From contig JAIBDN010000019.1 of the NCBI GenBank assembly GCA_024686215.1, positions 1 to 38,375 of the forward strand: DNA of 38,375 bases, written 5' to 3'. The translations under genes were made by a program, and so were the position numbers. Positions 28,547 to 37,310 of the stretch are shown one piece after another. Source of the stretch: Gammaproteobacteria bacterium (GTDB taxonomy: Bacteria > Pseudomonadota > Gammaproteobacteria > Pseudomonadales > Halieaceae). The notes under the pieces are model-generated. The model saw only the letters and a program-made list of their open reading frames with translations, was not told the origin of the DNA and searched no databases. Position 1 is the stretch's first letter; each line of letters begins with the position of its first letter.

Positions 28547-28834
28547 TTAGTGACCTCTACTTTTTTGTTTGTGTTTGATCAACTGGCGGTCAAGTTTGTC
28601 GGCCAGGGCATCTATTGCCGCGTACATGTCTTCGGATTCTGCATGGGCGAACAGGTCTGCACCGGAAATGTGTATGGTTGCCTCGGCCTTCTGTACCATC
28701 TTCTCCACGATCAGTGTGACCTGGATATTACTTATCTGGTCGTAATGTCGTTGCAGGCGTTCAAATTTGCTCTCTACATATTCCCTCAATGGCTCGGTGA
28801 CTTCTACATGGTGACCACTGACATTCAGTTGCAT
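28547..28834 (-). CDS. hpf: Short ribosome hibernation promoting factor HPF
   Basis: HPF binds the 30S decoding region and promotes 100S ribosome dimers in stationary phase. The 95-residue short form starts MQLNVSGHHVEVTEPLREYV and contains KMVQKAEATIHISG and MYAAIDALADKLDRQL, with a basic end (KHKQKSRGH). A strong AAAAGGAG precedes the ATG at 28834; the longer frame adds 30 unrelated residues. It lies downstream of rpoN as in E. coli. Confidence 0.95.
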   Translation of the reverse strand: MQLNVSGHHVEVTEPLREYVESKFERLQRHYDQISNIQVTLIVEKMVQKAEATIHISGADLFAHAESEDMYAAIDALADKLDRQLIKHKQKSRGH

Positions 28835-28873
28835 AAATAGCTCCTTTTGTTGATAAATCGGGCGGACCCGATA

Positions 28874-28924
28874 CCGGCTGAGCCGGATTTTCTCAGTGGC
28901 AGCCAGCATCACGCAGGCTGCCAC
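28874..28924 (-). other. Two hairpins in the rpoN-hpf spacer
   Basis: GTGGCAGCC (28896-28904) and GGCTGCCAC (28916-28924) are perfect 9-bp inverted arms with an 11-nt loop. Next to them CCGGCT-g-AGCCGG (28874-28886) is a near-perfect palindrome. On the minus strand the 9-bp stem comes just after rpoN and is followed by TGAGAAAATCC, not a U-run. An RNA stability or processing site between rpoN and hpf is plausible. Confidence 0.55.
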
Positions 28925-28939
28925 AGTATTAACTTTAGT

Positions 28940-30439
28940 CTAGACCAACCTCTTGCGCTCGTTCGATGGCGGAATGAACAGAGTATCGCGGTATTTCGCT
29001 ATGGTCCGTCGTGCCACCTTGATGCCTTGTTCTTCCAGTAACAGCGTGATCTTGTTGTCGCTCAATGGTTTGCTTGGATTTTCCGCCGCTACCAGCTTTT
29101 TGATCAGCGCACGAATGGCTGTGGAGGAGCACTCACCTCCAGACGTGGTCGCCACGTGGCTGGAGAAGAAGTACTTCAGCTCGAAAATGCCGCGCGGCGT
29201 ATGCATGTATTTCTGCGTGGTGACACGGGATATCGTCGACTCGTGCATTTCCACCAGTTCCGCGATGTCATGTAATACCAGTGGTTTCATCGCCTCTGCG
29301 CCGTATTCCAGGAAGTTGCGCTGGTGTTCCACGATTTTGGTGGCGACTTTCATCAGCGTTTCGTTGCGACTGTTCAGGCTTTTCAGGAACCAGCGCGCCT
29401 CCTGCAGGTTGTCGCGCAGGAAGGTGTTGTCGGCACTGTTGTCGGCGCGTTTGATGAGGCTGGCATAGTGACTGTTGATGCGCAGTTTGGGCGCGATGTC
29501 GGGATTCAGTTCTACCAGCCAACGGCCGTTTTTCTTACTTACGAAAACGTCAGGTACCACGTATTCGATGGCTTGTGGGACTGCACTCCGGCCGGGATTG
29601 GGGTCCAGAGTCTGTATCAGCGCCAATACTTCCTTGAGCTGTGCTTCCTTGAGCCGTGTGCGCCGCAATATCTGGCTGAAGTCACCACTACCCAGCTGAT
29701 TAATGTGCCGGCTGAGAATGGTGCGCGCCTGTTCCAGCCACGGCGTGTCTGCCGGTAGTTGCTGTAATTGGACCAGCAGGCACTCCTGCAGATCGCGGGT
29801 GCACACTCCCGCGGGCTCGAATTGCTGTATACGGTGCAATACGGCCACGACCTCGTCCAGCTCGATGTCCAGCTCTCCCGAGAGGGACAGGTGGATATCT
29901 TCCAGTTCAAGTTCCAGGCGCCCGTTATCATCAGTCGCATCGATCAGCGCCATGGCAATCAGGCGATCGGTGTCTGACAAGCGAGTGAGCTGCAACTGCC
30001 ACAGTAATTGTTCACGCAGCGTCTCACTACTGGAGTTGCGCGCTTCGAAATCCATGTCGCTGAATTCGTCCGGAGGTGGGGCGGGAGCTGATGCCGAGGG
30101 CAGCAAATCATCCCACTGGGTATCTACCGGTAATTCGTTGGGCAGCGACATCTCGGGGCTGCTGTTGTCCCAATCGTCGCTGTCTGCCGAGGTATCATCC
30201 GCGCTCTGTTCCAGGCTTTGTAGCGGGCCATCGGAAGCGCTGTGTTGTTGTTCAGCGGAATCCTCGCGCGCTTGTTGGGGTTCGTCCTCTGGCACCTCCA
30301 GCAGGGGGTTGCTGTCCAGTGCTTCCTGAATCTCCTGTTGCAAATCCAGGGTGGAAAGCTGCAACAAACGAATGGCCTGCTGCAGCTGCGGTGTCATGGT
30401 CAGCTGCTGGCCGAGTTTTAGTTGTAGCGATTGTTTCAT
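28940..30439 (-). CDS. rpoN: RNA polymerase sigma-54 factor RpoN
   Basis: RpoN directs transcription from -24/-12 promoters with enhancer-binding activators. The 499-residue protein has the Gln/Leu-rich region I ([20 protein letters not shown]), an acidic region II (about 55-115, rich in Asp, Glu and Ser), the core-binding region, and the RpoN box ARRTIAKYR at 476-484. A helix-turn-helix region with [14 protein letters not shown] lies before it. The position between lptB and hpf is standard. Confidence 0.97.
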   Translation of the reverse strand: MKQSLQLKLGQQLTMTPQLQQAIRLLQLSTLDLQQEIQEALDSNPLLEVPEDEPQQAREDSAEQQHSASDGPLQSLEQSADDTSADSDDWDNSSPEMSLPNELPVDTQWDDLLPSASAPAPPPDEFSDMDFEARNSSSETLREQLLWQLQLTRLSDTDRLIAMALIDATDDNGRLELELEDIHLSLSGELDIELDEVVAVLHRIQQFEPAGVCTRDLQECLLVQLQQLPADTPWLEQARTILSRHINQLGSGDFSQILRRTRLKEAQLKEVLALIQTLDPNPGRSAVPQAIEYVVPDVFVSKKNGRWLVELNPDIAPKLRINSHYASLIKRADNSADNTFLRDNLQEARWFLKSLNSRNETLMKVATKIVEHQRNFLEYGAEAMKPLVLHDIAELVEMHESTISRVTTQKYMHTPRGIFELKYFFSSHVATTSGGECSSTAIRALIKKLVAAENPSKPLSDNKITLLLEEQGIKVARRTIAKYRDTLFIPPSNERKRLV

Positions 30440-30630
30440 CGGGGCGTATGGGCCACTCTCAGGGGACTGGATTACTGCTTTTGCGTTTAGCGCACCGTCA
30501 GTTTAGCCCTCGCCGGAGGTTTCTGGCAACAGTTTGGCGCGAAAATTGCTAATGGCTGAAAACGACGACTAATTTCGCCAAAATTGCAGCTAAAATTGTG
30601 GTTTCTTTGCTGCCGGCGTGCGCCAGGGGG
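30440..30630. promoter_or_regulatory. rpoN upstream region with AAAATTG repeats
   Basis: This 191-bp spacer has three direct copies of AAAATTG (30542-30548, 30580-30586, 30592-30598), two of them followed by C. It also holds an imperfect inverted repeat, TTGGCG-c-GAAA (about 30533-30544) with AATTTCGCCAA (30571-30581). It presumably carries the rpoN promoter. I see no strict -24/-12 element. Confidence 0.35.
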
Positions 30631-31356
30631 TTACATGCTGAACTGGTCGCCCAGGTAGGTTTTGCGCACACGTTCGTTATCCAGCACTTCCTGCGCGGAT
30701 CCGGCGGCGATGATATGGCCTTCGCCTACGATGTAGGCCTTTTCACAGATATCCAGGGTGTCGCGCACGTTGTGGTCAGTTATCAGCACGCCGATATCGC
30801 GGTCACGCAGGTGGTTGATGATTTCCTTGATGTCGATTACCGAGATCGGGTCGACGCCGGCAAAGGGCTCATCCAACAGGATGAAAGAGGGCTCTGTGGC
30901 CAATGCCCGGGCGATTTCAATGCGTCGGCGCTCACCGCCTGACAGCGCCTGCCCCAGGCTGTCACGCAGGTGCTCCACATGAAATTCTTCCAGCAGCTCG
31001 TCGCGTCGCGTTAGGCGCTGCTTTTTGTTCAGGTCTGAGCGGGTTTCCAGTATGGCCAGGATATTATCGCCCACCGTGAGCTTGCGAAAAATAGATGCTT
31101 CCTGTGGCAGGTAGCCGAGGCCGCGCCGGGCGCGCTCGTGCATGGTCAGGGCGGTAATGTCCTGGTCGTTGACCACGATGCTGCCGCGATCAGCGCGTAC
31201 GATGCCAATGATCATGTAGAAACACGTGGTTTTCCCGGCGCCGTTAGGACCCAGCAGACCCACCACCTGTCCGCTGTCAATTTGCAGCGATACATCCTGT
31301 ACGACTTCGCGACCGCCGTAGGCCTTGGCCAGGTTACTGGCTTTGAGGTGCGACAC
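30631..31356 (-). CDS. lptB: LPS export ABC transporter ATPase LptB
   Basis: LptB powers extraction of LPS from the inner membrane by LptFG. The GTG at 31356 gives 241 aa, the exact E. coli length, with [20 protein letters not shown]. Walker [10 protein letters not shown] is at 36-44; the signature LSGGERRR, Walker [14 protein letters not shown] and switch His in [10 protein letters not shown] follow. The start lies 23 bp inside the end of lptA, with GGAAGAAG upstream. The longer open frame adds 36 Gln/Pro-rich residues that are the lptA tail read in another frame. Confidence 0.95.
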   Translation of the reverse strand: MSHLKASNLAKAYGGREVVQDVSLQIDSGQVVGLLGPNGAGKTTCFYMIIGIVRADRGSIVVNDQDITALTMHERARRGLGYLPQEASIFRKLTVGDNILAILETRSDLNKKQRLTRRDELLEEFHVEHLRDSLGQALSGGERRRIEIARALATEPSFILLDEPFAGVDPISVIDIKEIINHLRDRDIGVLITDHNVRDTLDICEKAYIVGEGHIIAAGSAQEVLDNERVRKTYLGDQFSM

Positions 31357-32005
31357 TGGTATCTTCTTCCTGCTCGGTGGTTGTTGTATCGGCGCTTGTG
31401 CCTGTGTCTGTGTCTGTTGCAGCGCTTGCTGCAGCAGGAAGCGCTGCCGTTGTCGGGGGCACACTGACTTCCTGCGATGCGCTGGGTGGGATCACTACCT
31501 GCACCCGGTTGCCTTCCTCGGCGCCGTTGGAGTCCGCTTTTACCAGCTCCTCAGCGATGAAATAATCAATGGAATCACCGGCAACGATGGCGCCATCCTG
31601 CTCCACCCGGGCCTGGGTTCTCAGATGCACTTTTTCCTCGCGCTGATAGTACTCGATTACCAGGGCGCGGGCATGTACCGGACCTTTCTCCATATCCGGG
31701 CGCTGGCGCATTCTCGCCGGCGTACCTTCGGCAACGATTTTATCCGCCTCTGCCTCGATGTGGTAAATGGTCAGGGTGTCGGCTTCGATATACATACTGC
31801 CCTGGTTCATTTGCACGTTACCACTGTATACCGTGACGCCTTTCTTTTCGTCGCGCAGGGCCATGTCGGCACTGATATGTATGGGTTGTGAGCGATCGTC
31901 GGGCAGGGCCTGACAGATGCCCGAAGCAAATATTGCGGCTAGCAACGCGGCGGCCAGTCGTCTTGGGTACAGGTAGTTGCGCCTCGCTGGGTAGCGCTGG
32001 GGCAT
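31334..32005 (-). CDS. lptA: LPS transport periplasmic protein LptA, with extended acidic tail
   Basis: LptA is the beta-jellyroll bridge carrying LPS across the periplasm. The 223-residue product has a signal peptide (probable cleavage after Ala33, GICQA-LPDD) and then the OstA/LptA domain with [39 protein letters not shown] and [16 protein letters not shown]. After about residue 172 it has a 51-residue Ala/Thr/Ser/Glu-rich low-complexity tail absent from E. coli LptA (185 aa). I chose ATG 32005 for its GGAG Shine-Dalgarno. An in-frame ATG at 32092, sharing TGATG with the kdsD stop, would add 29 residues. lptC is missing upstream. Confidence 0.9.
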   Translation of the reverse strand: MPQRYPARRNYLYPRRLAAALLAAIFASGICQALPDDRSQPIHISADMALRDEKKGVTVYSGNVQMNQGSMYIEADTLTIYHIEAEADKIVAEGTPARMRQRPDMEKGPVHARALVIEYYQREEKVHLRTQARVEQDGAIVAGDSIDYFIAEELVKADSNGAEEGNRVQVVIPPSASQEVSVPPTTAALPAAASAATDTDTGTSADTTTTEQEEDTSVAPQSQ

Positions 32006-32091
32006 AGGGGTTCTCCGTAGGGATGTAAGCCCGCGCCCGGAGGCGCCAGGTGTGCAAGTGTTGTCCTTTTGCGGCGGGTGTATTCGACGCA

Positions 32092-33069
32092 TCAGGCGAT
32101 GCCAACGTGTAGCAAGTCGATCAGGTGCAGCACGCCGATGATTTTTCCATTCTCCAGAACCACCAGAGAACTGATTTCGTTTTCTTCCATGATGCGCATG
32201 GCTTCTGCTGCCAGCATCTCACGCTCGGCAGTTTTGACCCCGGTAGTCATTATCTGTTCCATTGGCGTTGCATTGATATCGACGCGCGCATCGAGGGCGC
32301 GACGCAAATCGCCGTCGGTGAATATTCCAGACAGGCTCCCGTCACTGCCGCTCACGGTGGTCATGCCCAGCCCCTTGTTGCTGATTTCCAGCAGTGCCTG
32401 GGACAGTGTTGTCTGCGGAGTCACCCGCGGAATGGCGTCTTCGCTGCGCATGACATCAGCCACTTTCAGCAGCAGTTTCTTGCCCAGCGTGCCGCCCGGA
32501 TGCGAGAAAGCAAAGTCGTCGGCGGTAAAGCCGCGCGCTTCCAGCAGGGCGATAGCCAAGGCGTCGCCCATGACCAGTGCCGTAGTGGTGCTGGATGTTG
32601 GCGCCAGGTCCAGTGGGCAGGCCTCGGTTTCCACGCCGGTGTCCAGGTGGAAATCGGAGGCCAGTGCCAGCGTTGATTCCTCGTTGCCGGTCATGCTGAC
32701 CAGGGGGACGCCGAGCCGCTTGAGTAGGGGTAACAGGGTAATGATCTCGGGAACTGCGCCACTATTGGAGAGTGCGATTACCGCATCACTCGCGGTGATC
32801 ATCCCCATATCGCCATGACTGGCTTCACCGGGGTGTACAAAAAAAGCCGGAGTGCCGGTGCTGGCCAGTGTCGCGGCTATTTTGCGCGCAATGTGGCCTG
32901 ACTTGCCCATACCAGTGACGATGACCCTGCCTTCGATCGCCAACAGACACTCACAGGCGCCTTCGAACTGCGCACCAATGCGCTGTTCCATGGCGGCAAC
33001 GGATTCAGACTCCATCCTGATAGTGCGCTGTGCGGAGGCTGCATAGCTGCTGGCGCTGTGCCCCGACAT
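32092..33069 (-). CDS. kdsD: D-arabinose-5-phosphate isomerase KdsD
   Basis: KdsD converts ribulose-5-phosphate to arabinose-5-phosphate for Kdo, an LPS core sugar. The 325-residue protein (E. coli 328) has a SIS domain with VTGMGKSGHIARKIAATLAS, HPGEASHGDMGMI and FSHPGGTLGKKLL. Two CBS domains follow (about 205-325), ending with 'ISSLVVLENGKIIGVLHLID'. It lies 15 bp downstream of the yrbG-type gene. Normally kdsC and lptC follow; here lptA follows after only 86 bp. Confidence 0.94.
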   Translation of the reverse strand: MSGHSASSYAASAQRTIRMESESVAAMEQRIGAQFEGACECLLAIEGRVIVTGMGKSGHIARKIAATLASTGTPAFFVHPGEASHGDMGMITASDAVIALSNSGAVPEIITLLPLLKRLGVPLVSMTGNEESTLALASDFHLDTGVETEACPLDLAPTSSTTTALVMGDALAIALLEARGFTADDFAFSHPGGTLGKKLLLKVADVMRSEDAIPRVTPQTTLSQALLEISNKGLGMTTVSGSDGSLSGIFTDGDLRRALDARVDINATPMEQIMTTGVKTAEREMLAAEAMRIMEENEISSLVVLENGKIIGVLHLIDLLHVGIA

Positions 33070-33084
33070 ATAAAGACTCCGTGG

Positions 33085-34059
33085 TCAGATTGTGGTGTGC
33101 AACCAGTAATAATACAGTGCGTAGAAGGACACTAACAAGGTCCCGACAAAACGGCCGAGATAAGAGTGATTGGCTTTGGATTTATCACGCCGTCGACTGA
33201 GGAAGATGGCGCCCGCGAGCATGACGGTAAAAATGGCCATGGCGGGATAGTCCCGCGTGGCTATGTCGGCGTCCAGTGTTTGTACGGAAACAATGCCCGG
33301 AATGGCCATCACCGCGAGCAGGTTGAACAGGTTCGAGCCAATAATATTGCCCAGTGCGATCTCTGTGTGCCCGCGCATGGCGCTGGCGACGGTGGCAGCG
33401 AGTTCTGGCAGGCTGGTGCCCACGGCTACAATGGTGAGACCAATCACCAACTCCGATACGCCCAATTCTTTGGCCGCAACGATGGCCCCATAGACCAGCA
33501 GACGCGAGCTGGCTATCAGCAGTATCAGGCCAATAGCGAAGCTGAACCAGGCGCGCAGTGGCTTCAGGTGGGGCAGGTCCTCCTGTTCGGCTTCCTCGGT
33601 CAATTCGGGGTCTTTAACCTGGGTGCTGATCATACGCCACAAAATGAGAACCAGGCCACCCAGTAACAGACAGCCATCCAGCAGAGTCAGTTTGCCGTCG
33701 ATGATCAGCAATGCGGCGCCGGCAGTCGCAACCAGCAGCAGCGGCAGCTCTTTTTTCATGCAGCTCTGATGCACCATCAGCGGTGCAATCAGCAAGGTAG
33801 TACCCAGCACCATGCCGATGTTGGCGATATTGGAGCCAATGGCATTGCCGATCGCCAGGGAACCTGATCCCGCCAGGGAGGCATTGAGCGAGACCAGTAT
33901 TTCCGGCGCAGAGGTTCCTATCGAGACAATTGTCAGGCCGATGATGATGGGTGACATACCCATGTTTTCGGCAATAGATGCGGCACCATCCACAAACAGG
34001 TCGGCACTCCATATCAGGACAATGAAGCCAATCAGAATGGTCGCCGCTGCGATCAGCAT
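33085..34059 (-). CDS. yrbG: Calcium/sodium antiporter, YrbG family
   Basis: YrbG belongs to the Ca2+/cation antiporter superfamily. The 324-residue inner-membrane protein has two inverted halves with the alpha repeats GLTIVSIGTSAPEILVSLNA and GLTIVAVGTSLPELAATVAS. Both contain the G-S/P-E motif with the ion-coordinating Glu. The next conserved loops are GNAIGSNIANIG and GNIIGSNLFNLL. It precedes kdsD as in E. coli. The physiological substrate of this family member is uncertain. Confidence 0.92.
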   Translation of the reverse strand: MLIAAATILIGFIVLIWSADLFVDGAASIAENMGMSPIIIGLTIVSIGTSAPEILVSLNASLAGSGSLAIGNAIGSNIANIGMVLGTTLLIAPLMVHQSCMKKELPLLLVATAGAALLIIDGKLTLLDGCLLLGGLVLILWRMISTQVKDPELTEEAEQEDLPHLKPLRAWFSFAIGLILLIASSRLLVYGAIVAAKELGVSELVIGLTIVAVGTSLPELAATVASAMRGHTEIALGNIIGSNLFNLLAVMAIPGIVSVQTLDADIATRDYPAMAIFTVMLAGAIFLSRRRDKSKANHSYLGRFVGTLLVSFYALYYYWLHTTI

Positions 34060-34136
34060 ATATGCGGAATTCCTGTTAAAGTATGCGCCGCGCTTGGCGT
34101 TGGAACCACGGGGGCAAGCTTGTTGTCATAGTTGGG

Positions 34137-34175
34137 TGAGTCTACCCCTAAAGCAAGGGGGTATGGAAAGACTCA
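34137..34175. other. Hairpin in the yrbG/mlaC divergent spacer
   Basis: TGAGTCT (34137-34143) pairs with AGACTCA (34169-34175), and the adjoining ACCCC (34144-34148) with GGGGT (34158-34162). A 6-nt bulge (34163-34168) separates the two blocks on one side. It lies 70 bp before mlaC. No T-run adjoins. It may be a leader structure or operator. Confidence 0.5.
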
Positions 34176-34244
34176 GCACAGAGGCGGATTATACATAGCT
34201 GTGAGGCTGTGCATACAGAGAAATTGGAGTATCGGAGAGTGGCA

Positions 34245-34931
34245 ATGTCGTTGAAAGTAGTTACAGGGTGGATTGTGGGTTGTTGTTTGCTGGCGACGGG
34301 TGCCTGGGCGGAAACAGCAGTGAATAAGTCTCCCGCATACGCGGTCGTAGAAGATGCCACCGAGCGAGTGATGTTAGTGGTCACTGAGGCACAAGCCTAT
34401 GTCGATGAAGACCCGGAGCGTTACTACGGGGAAATTCAGGTCATCTTCGACCCGGTGATCGACTTTCGCGGTTTTTCCCGCAGAGTAATGGGGCCTTACG
34501 CCAGCAGTGAGCGTTATCGGTCACTGGATGAAGCGGGGCGGGCTCAGCTGCGCGAGCAGCTGGATCGCTTCAGCGAGGTGATGCGGGTGGGACTGGTGCG
34601 CACCTATGGCAAGGGCCTGCTGGCCTTTGGCAGTTCGCGCATCGAGGTAGTGCAACCCGAGGAGGATGATTCTGCGGAACCCCGAGTGTCCGTGCGTCAG
34701 CTGATTTTCAGTGATGAGCCGGAGCCCTACGAGGTGCTTTACCAGATGGGCCGCAATAAGTCAGATGAGTGGAAACTGCTTAATGTCATCATCGAGAGTA
34801 TCAACCTCGGCGAAATCTACCGCAATCAGTTTGAGGCCGCCGCGCGCAAGCACGAGGGCGACCTGGACAGTGTCATCGACAACTGGAGCACTGTTGAAGT
34901 GGAAGCCGAGCCCAAAGTCAGTAATAGCTAA
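34245..34931 (+). CDS. mlaC: Phospholipid-binding periplasmic protein MlaC (Ttg2D family)
   Basis: MlaC shuttles phospholipids between the outer-membrane MlaA complex and the inner-membrane MlaFEDB transporter. The 228-residue protein has a signal peptide (cleavage after Ala22, GAWA-ETAV) and the Ttg2 domain: VIDFRGFSRRVMGPYA, RFSEVMRVGLVRTYGKGLLAF and WKLLNVIIESINLGEIYRNQF, all family-typical. ATG 34245 has GGAGAG upstream. A longer frame adds 12 residues. Neither mlaFED (upstream) nor mlaB (downstream) is present, though ibaG follows as usual. Confidence 0.9.
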   Translation: MSLKVVTGWIVGCCLLATGAWAETAVNKSPAYAVVEDATERVMLVVTEAQAYVDEDPERYYGEIQVIFDPVIDFRGFSRRVMGPYASSERYRSLDEAGRAQLREQLDRFSEVMRVGLVRTYGKGLLAFGSSRIEVVQPEEDDSAEPRVSVRQLIFSDEPEPYEVLYQMGRNKSDEWKLLNVIIESINLGEIYRNQFEAAARKHEGDLDSVIDNWSTVEVEAEPKVSNS

Positions 34932-34957
34932 CTGTCGCTATCGGGGCCTTTTTCTCC

Positions 34958-34963
34958 TAGAAT
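34958..34963 (+). promoter_or_regulatory. Candidate -10 for ibaG
   Basis: TAGAAT (five of six matches to TATAAT) lies 72 bp before the ibaG start, in the spacer after mlaC. No good -35 is seen. An inverted repeat ACCCAC (34982-34987) with GTGGGT (35009-35014) lies in the leader that would result. Confidence 0.25.
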
Positions 34964-35035
34964 GCCCGTTTTTCAGTCATCACCCACTGGCGCGCGCGTT
35001 GTGCTCAGGTGGGTTGTGCGTTTTAGGGAAATGTT

Positions 35036-35275
35036 ATGGACGCCGCTACAGTTAAAACACTACTAGAGTCTCATCTTGAGGACTGTGAAGTTCAGGTCCA
35101 GGGTGAGGGCAATCATTATGACATCACGGCTGTAGGCGCGTTGTTTGACGGGCTGCGGCCGGTGAAAAAACAGCAACTGGTTTACGCCGCGCTGAGTGAT
35201 CATATCGCCGACGGCAGTATCCATGCGGTGAATATTCGTACTTTTACCCCGGCAGAGTGGCAGGCCCAGGGCTGA
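35036..35275 (+). CDS. ibaG: BolA-family protein IbaG
   Basis: IbaG (YrbA) is a small BolA-fold partner of monothiol glutaredoxins in iron-sulfur handling. The 79-residue protein has NHYDITAVGALFDGLRPVKK and the terminal GSIHAVNIRTFTPAEW, both characteristic of the IbaG branch. An AGGGAA Shine-Dalgarno precedes the ATG. In relatives murA follows; here the next gene is hisG. Confidence 0.93.
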   Translation: MDAATVKTLLESHLEDCEVQVQGEGNHYDITAVGALFDGLRPVKKQQLVYAALSDHIADGSIHAVNIRTFTPAEWQAQG

Positions 35276-35360
35276 ATTTCTGGCCATACCCGCCGCTGTA
35301 GCGTTGCTGGCACAGCGCAGTTAATCGGAACTTAAGCACCGTTTGGTGATACGCAATATC

Positions 35361-36008
35361 ATGAATGAAAAACTGACCATCGCCCTGACCAAGGGGCGTA
35401 TTTTAAAAGAAACGCTGCCTTTGCTGGCCCGCGCGGGCATCGCCCCGCTGGAAGATGTTTCCAGCAGTCGCAAGCTGGTGTTCGCGACCACTCACGACGA
35501 CGTGCAGCTGGTTATTATTCGCGGTACCGATGTGCCCACTTATGTGCGCCATGGGGCAGCTGACATGGGTGTAGTGGGTAAGGACATCCTGCTGGAGCAC
35601 GGTGCGCAGGGTTTGTACGAGCCGCTGGACCTGGGTATAGCCCGCTGTCGCCTGATGACGGCCGGACCCGTGGGCTGGCAGGGCTCGGGAGCACGTATTC
35701 GCGTGGCGACTAAATTCGTCAATATCGCGCGTAGTCATTTTGCCCGGCAAGGTGTGCACGCGGAGATTATCAAGTTGTACGGTGCCATGGAACTGGCGCC
35801 AATGATGGATTTGGCAGACCTCATTGTAGATATTGTGGACACCGGTAATACGCTGCGCGCCAACGGCATGGAACCCCTGGAAGAGATTGCCGCTGTCAGC
35901 TCCCGCCTGGTGGTGAACAAAGCGGCGATGCGTTCGCGCTACCGCAGCATACAGCGTGTTGTCGACGACCTCGCCGCTGTGCTGGAGGCGGGCGATGCAG
36001 CGGCTTGA
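35361..36008 (+). CDS. hisG: ATP phosphoribosyltransferase, short form HisG(S)
   Basis: HisG performs the first step of histidine synthesis, joining ATP and PRPP. The 215-residue length and absence of the C-terminal allosteric domain identify the short form, which needs the regulatory subunit HisZ (not in this window). Motifs are [40 protein letters not shown] and the PRPP-binding [20 protein letters not shown] 35361 matches family N-termini; an earlier TTG or GTG (35343, 35346) is possible. It overlaps hisD by 14 bp. Confidence 0.95.
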   Translation: MNEKLTIALTKGRILKETLPLLARAGIAPLEDVSSSRKLVFATTHDDVQLVIIRGTDVPTYVRHGAADMGVVGKDILLEHGAQGLYEPLDLGIARCRLMTAGPVGWQGSGARIRVATKFVNIARSHFARQGVHAEIIKLYGAMELAPMMDLADLIVDIVDTGNTLRANGMEPLEEIAAVSSRLVVNKAAMRSRYRSIQRVVDDLAAVLEAGDAAA

Positions 36009-37302
36009 TACACGCCAGGCAGACTTCGACGCGCGCCTGGACGCGCTGACCGCCTGGCAAGAAGAGCTGGATCAGTCAGTGAACGACACCGTAACCGCGG
36101 TGCTGGCCGACGTGGCCAGTCGCGGCGATGCCGCCGTGCTGGAGTACACTGCGCGCTTTGATCGCCTGCACGCTGCAAGCGTTGCCGAACTGGAAGTAAG
36201 CCAGCAACAGCAGGCTGCGGCGCTGGCGCGTATTGATCGTGAACACCGTGAAGCACTGGAATATGCTGCCCAGCGAGTGCGCAGTTACCACGAACACCAG
36301 ATACAGCCAAGCTGGCAGTACCGCGACGATGCTGGCAACTTACTAGGTCAACAGATCAGGCCGCTGGCTACGGCGGGCATCTACGTACCCGGTGGCAAAG
36401 CCAGCTATCCCTCGTCGGTATTGATGAATGCGATACCGGCAAAAGTGGCGGGTGTCCCCGAGATTATCATGGTGGTGCCCGCCCCCGATGGTGAACTGAA
36501 CGATCTGGTGCTGGCGGCTGCCAGTATTGCCGGCGTGGACCGGGTGTTTACCGTTGGCGGTGCCCAGGCAGTAGCTGCCCTGGCTTATGGGACTCAGACC
36601 ATACCTGCGGTGGACAAAATTGTTGGCCCCGGGAATATTTATGTGGCCACCGCCAAGCGTCAGGTGTTTGGTCGAGTGGGCATAGACATGATAGCCGGGC
36701 CCTCCGAGATCCTGGTGATTTGTGACGGCAGTACCGACCCCGACTGGGTTGCCATGGACCTGTTCTCCCAGGCGGAACACGACGAAAATGCACAGTCGCT
36801 GTTGCTGTGTCCCGAGCAAAAATACCTGGACGCGGTGCAGGCCAGTATTGATAAGCTGCTGCCGCAAATGGAGCGCGCCGCTATTATTCGCAGCTCCCTG
36901 GCTGGCCGGGGGGCGATGATATTGACGCGCGACCTGGACGATGCGGTAGCGCTGAGTAACCGACTGGCGCCGGAGCACCTGGAGTTGTCGGTGGCGGACC
37001 CCGAGGCACTGCTGCCGCAGGTGCAGCACGCCGGCGCTATCTTTATGGGCGCCTACACGTCCGAGTCACTGGGTGATTACTGTGCCGGGCCCAATCATGT
37101 GCTGCCCACGTCGCGCAGTGCACGCTTTTCATCGCCATTGGGTGTGTACGATTTCCAGAAACGCAGCTCGCTGATCATGTGCTCTGAACAGGGTGTACAA
37201 GAGCTGGGTGCAGTAGCCTCGGTGCTGGCACGTGGTGAGTCCCTGACTGCCCACGCACGCAGCGCAGAAATGCGCTTGTCCGGGGCTAAATCCACATCGT
37301 GA
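35995..37302 (+). CDS. hisD: Histidinol dehydrogenase
   Basis: HisD oxidises histidinol to histidine in two NAD-dependent steps and is a zinc enzyme. The 435-residue product (E. coli 434) has [30 protein letters not shown] and [16 protein letters not shown]. It also has the zinc-site [10 protein letters not shown] and the catalytic Glu-His in [11 protein letters not shown] 35995 has GGAGG six bases upstream; the longer frame is hisG shadow. hisC, which often follows, is absent; the gene ends 8 bp from the convergent protease gene. Confidence 0.96.
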   Translation: MQRLDTRQADFDARLDALTAWQEELDQSVNDTVTAVLADVASRGDAAVLEYTARFDRLHAASVAELEVSQQQQAAALARIDREHREALEYAAQRVRSYHEHQIQPSWQYRDDAGNLLGQQIRPLATAGIYVPGGKASYPSSVLMNAIPAKVAGVPEIIMVVPAPDGELNDLVLAAASIAGVDRVFTVGGAQAVAALAYGTQTIPAVDKIVGPGNIYVATAKRQVFGRVGIDMIAGPSEILVICDGSTDPDWVAMDLFSQAEHDENAQSLLLCPEQKYLDAVQASIDKLLPQMERAAIIRSSLAGRGAMILTRDLDDAVALSNRLAPEHLELSVADPEALLPQVQHAGAIFMGAYTSESLGDYCAGPNHVLPTSRSARFSSPLGVYDFQKRSSLIMCSEQGVQELGAVASVLARGESLTAHARSAEMRLSGAKSTS

Positions 37303-37310
37303 GAGTTGGT

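Noticed and set aside
29703..30329. 208-codon open frame opposite rpoN
   Set aside because: The Ser/Cys/Arg-rich composition is the antisense of the Gln/Asp/Glu-rich RpoN region II; not a gene.
31357..31464. Upstream extension of lptB with a Gln-rich N-terminus
   Set aside because: It is the lptA tail read in another frame; GTG 31356 gives the exact E. coli LptB length and alignment.
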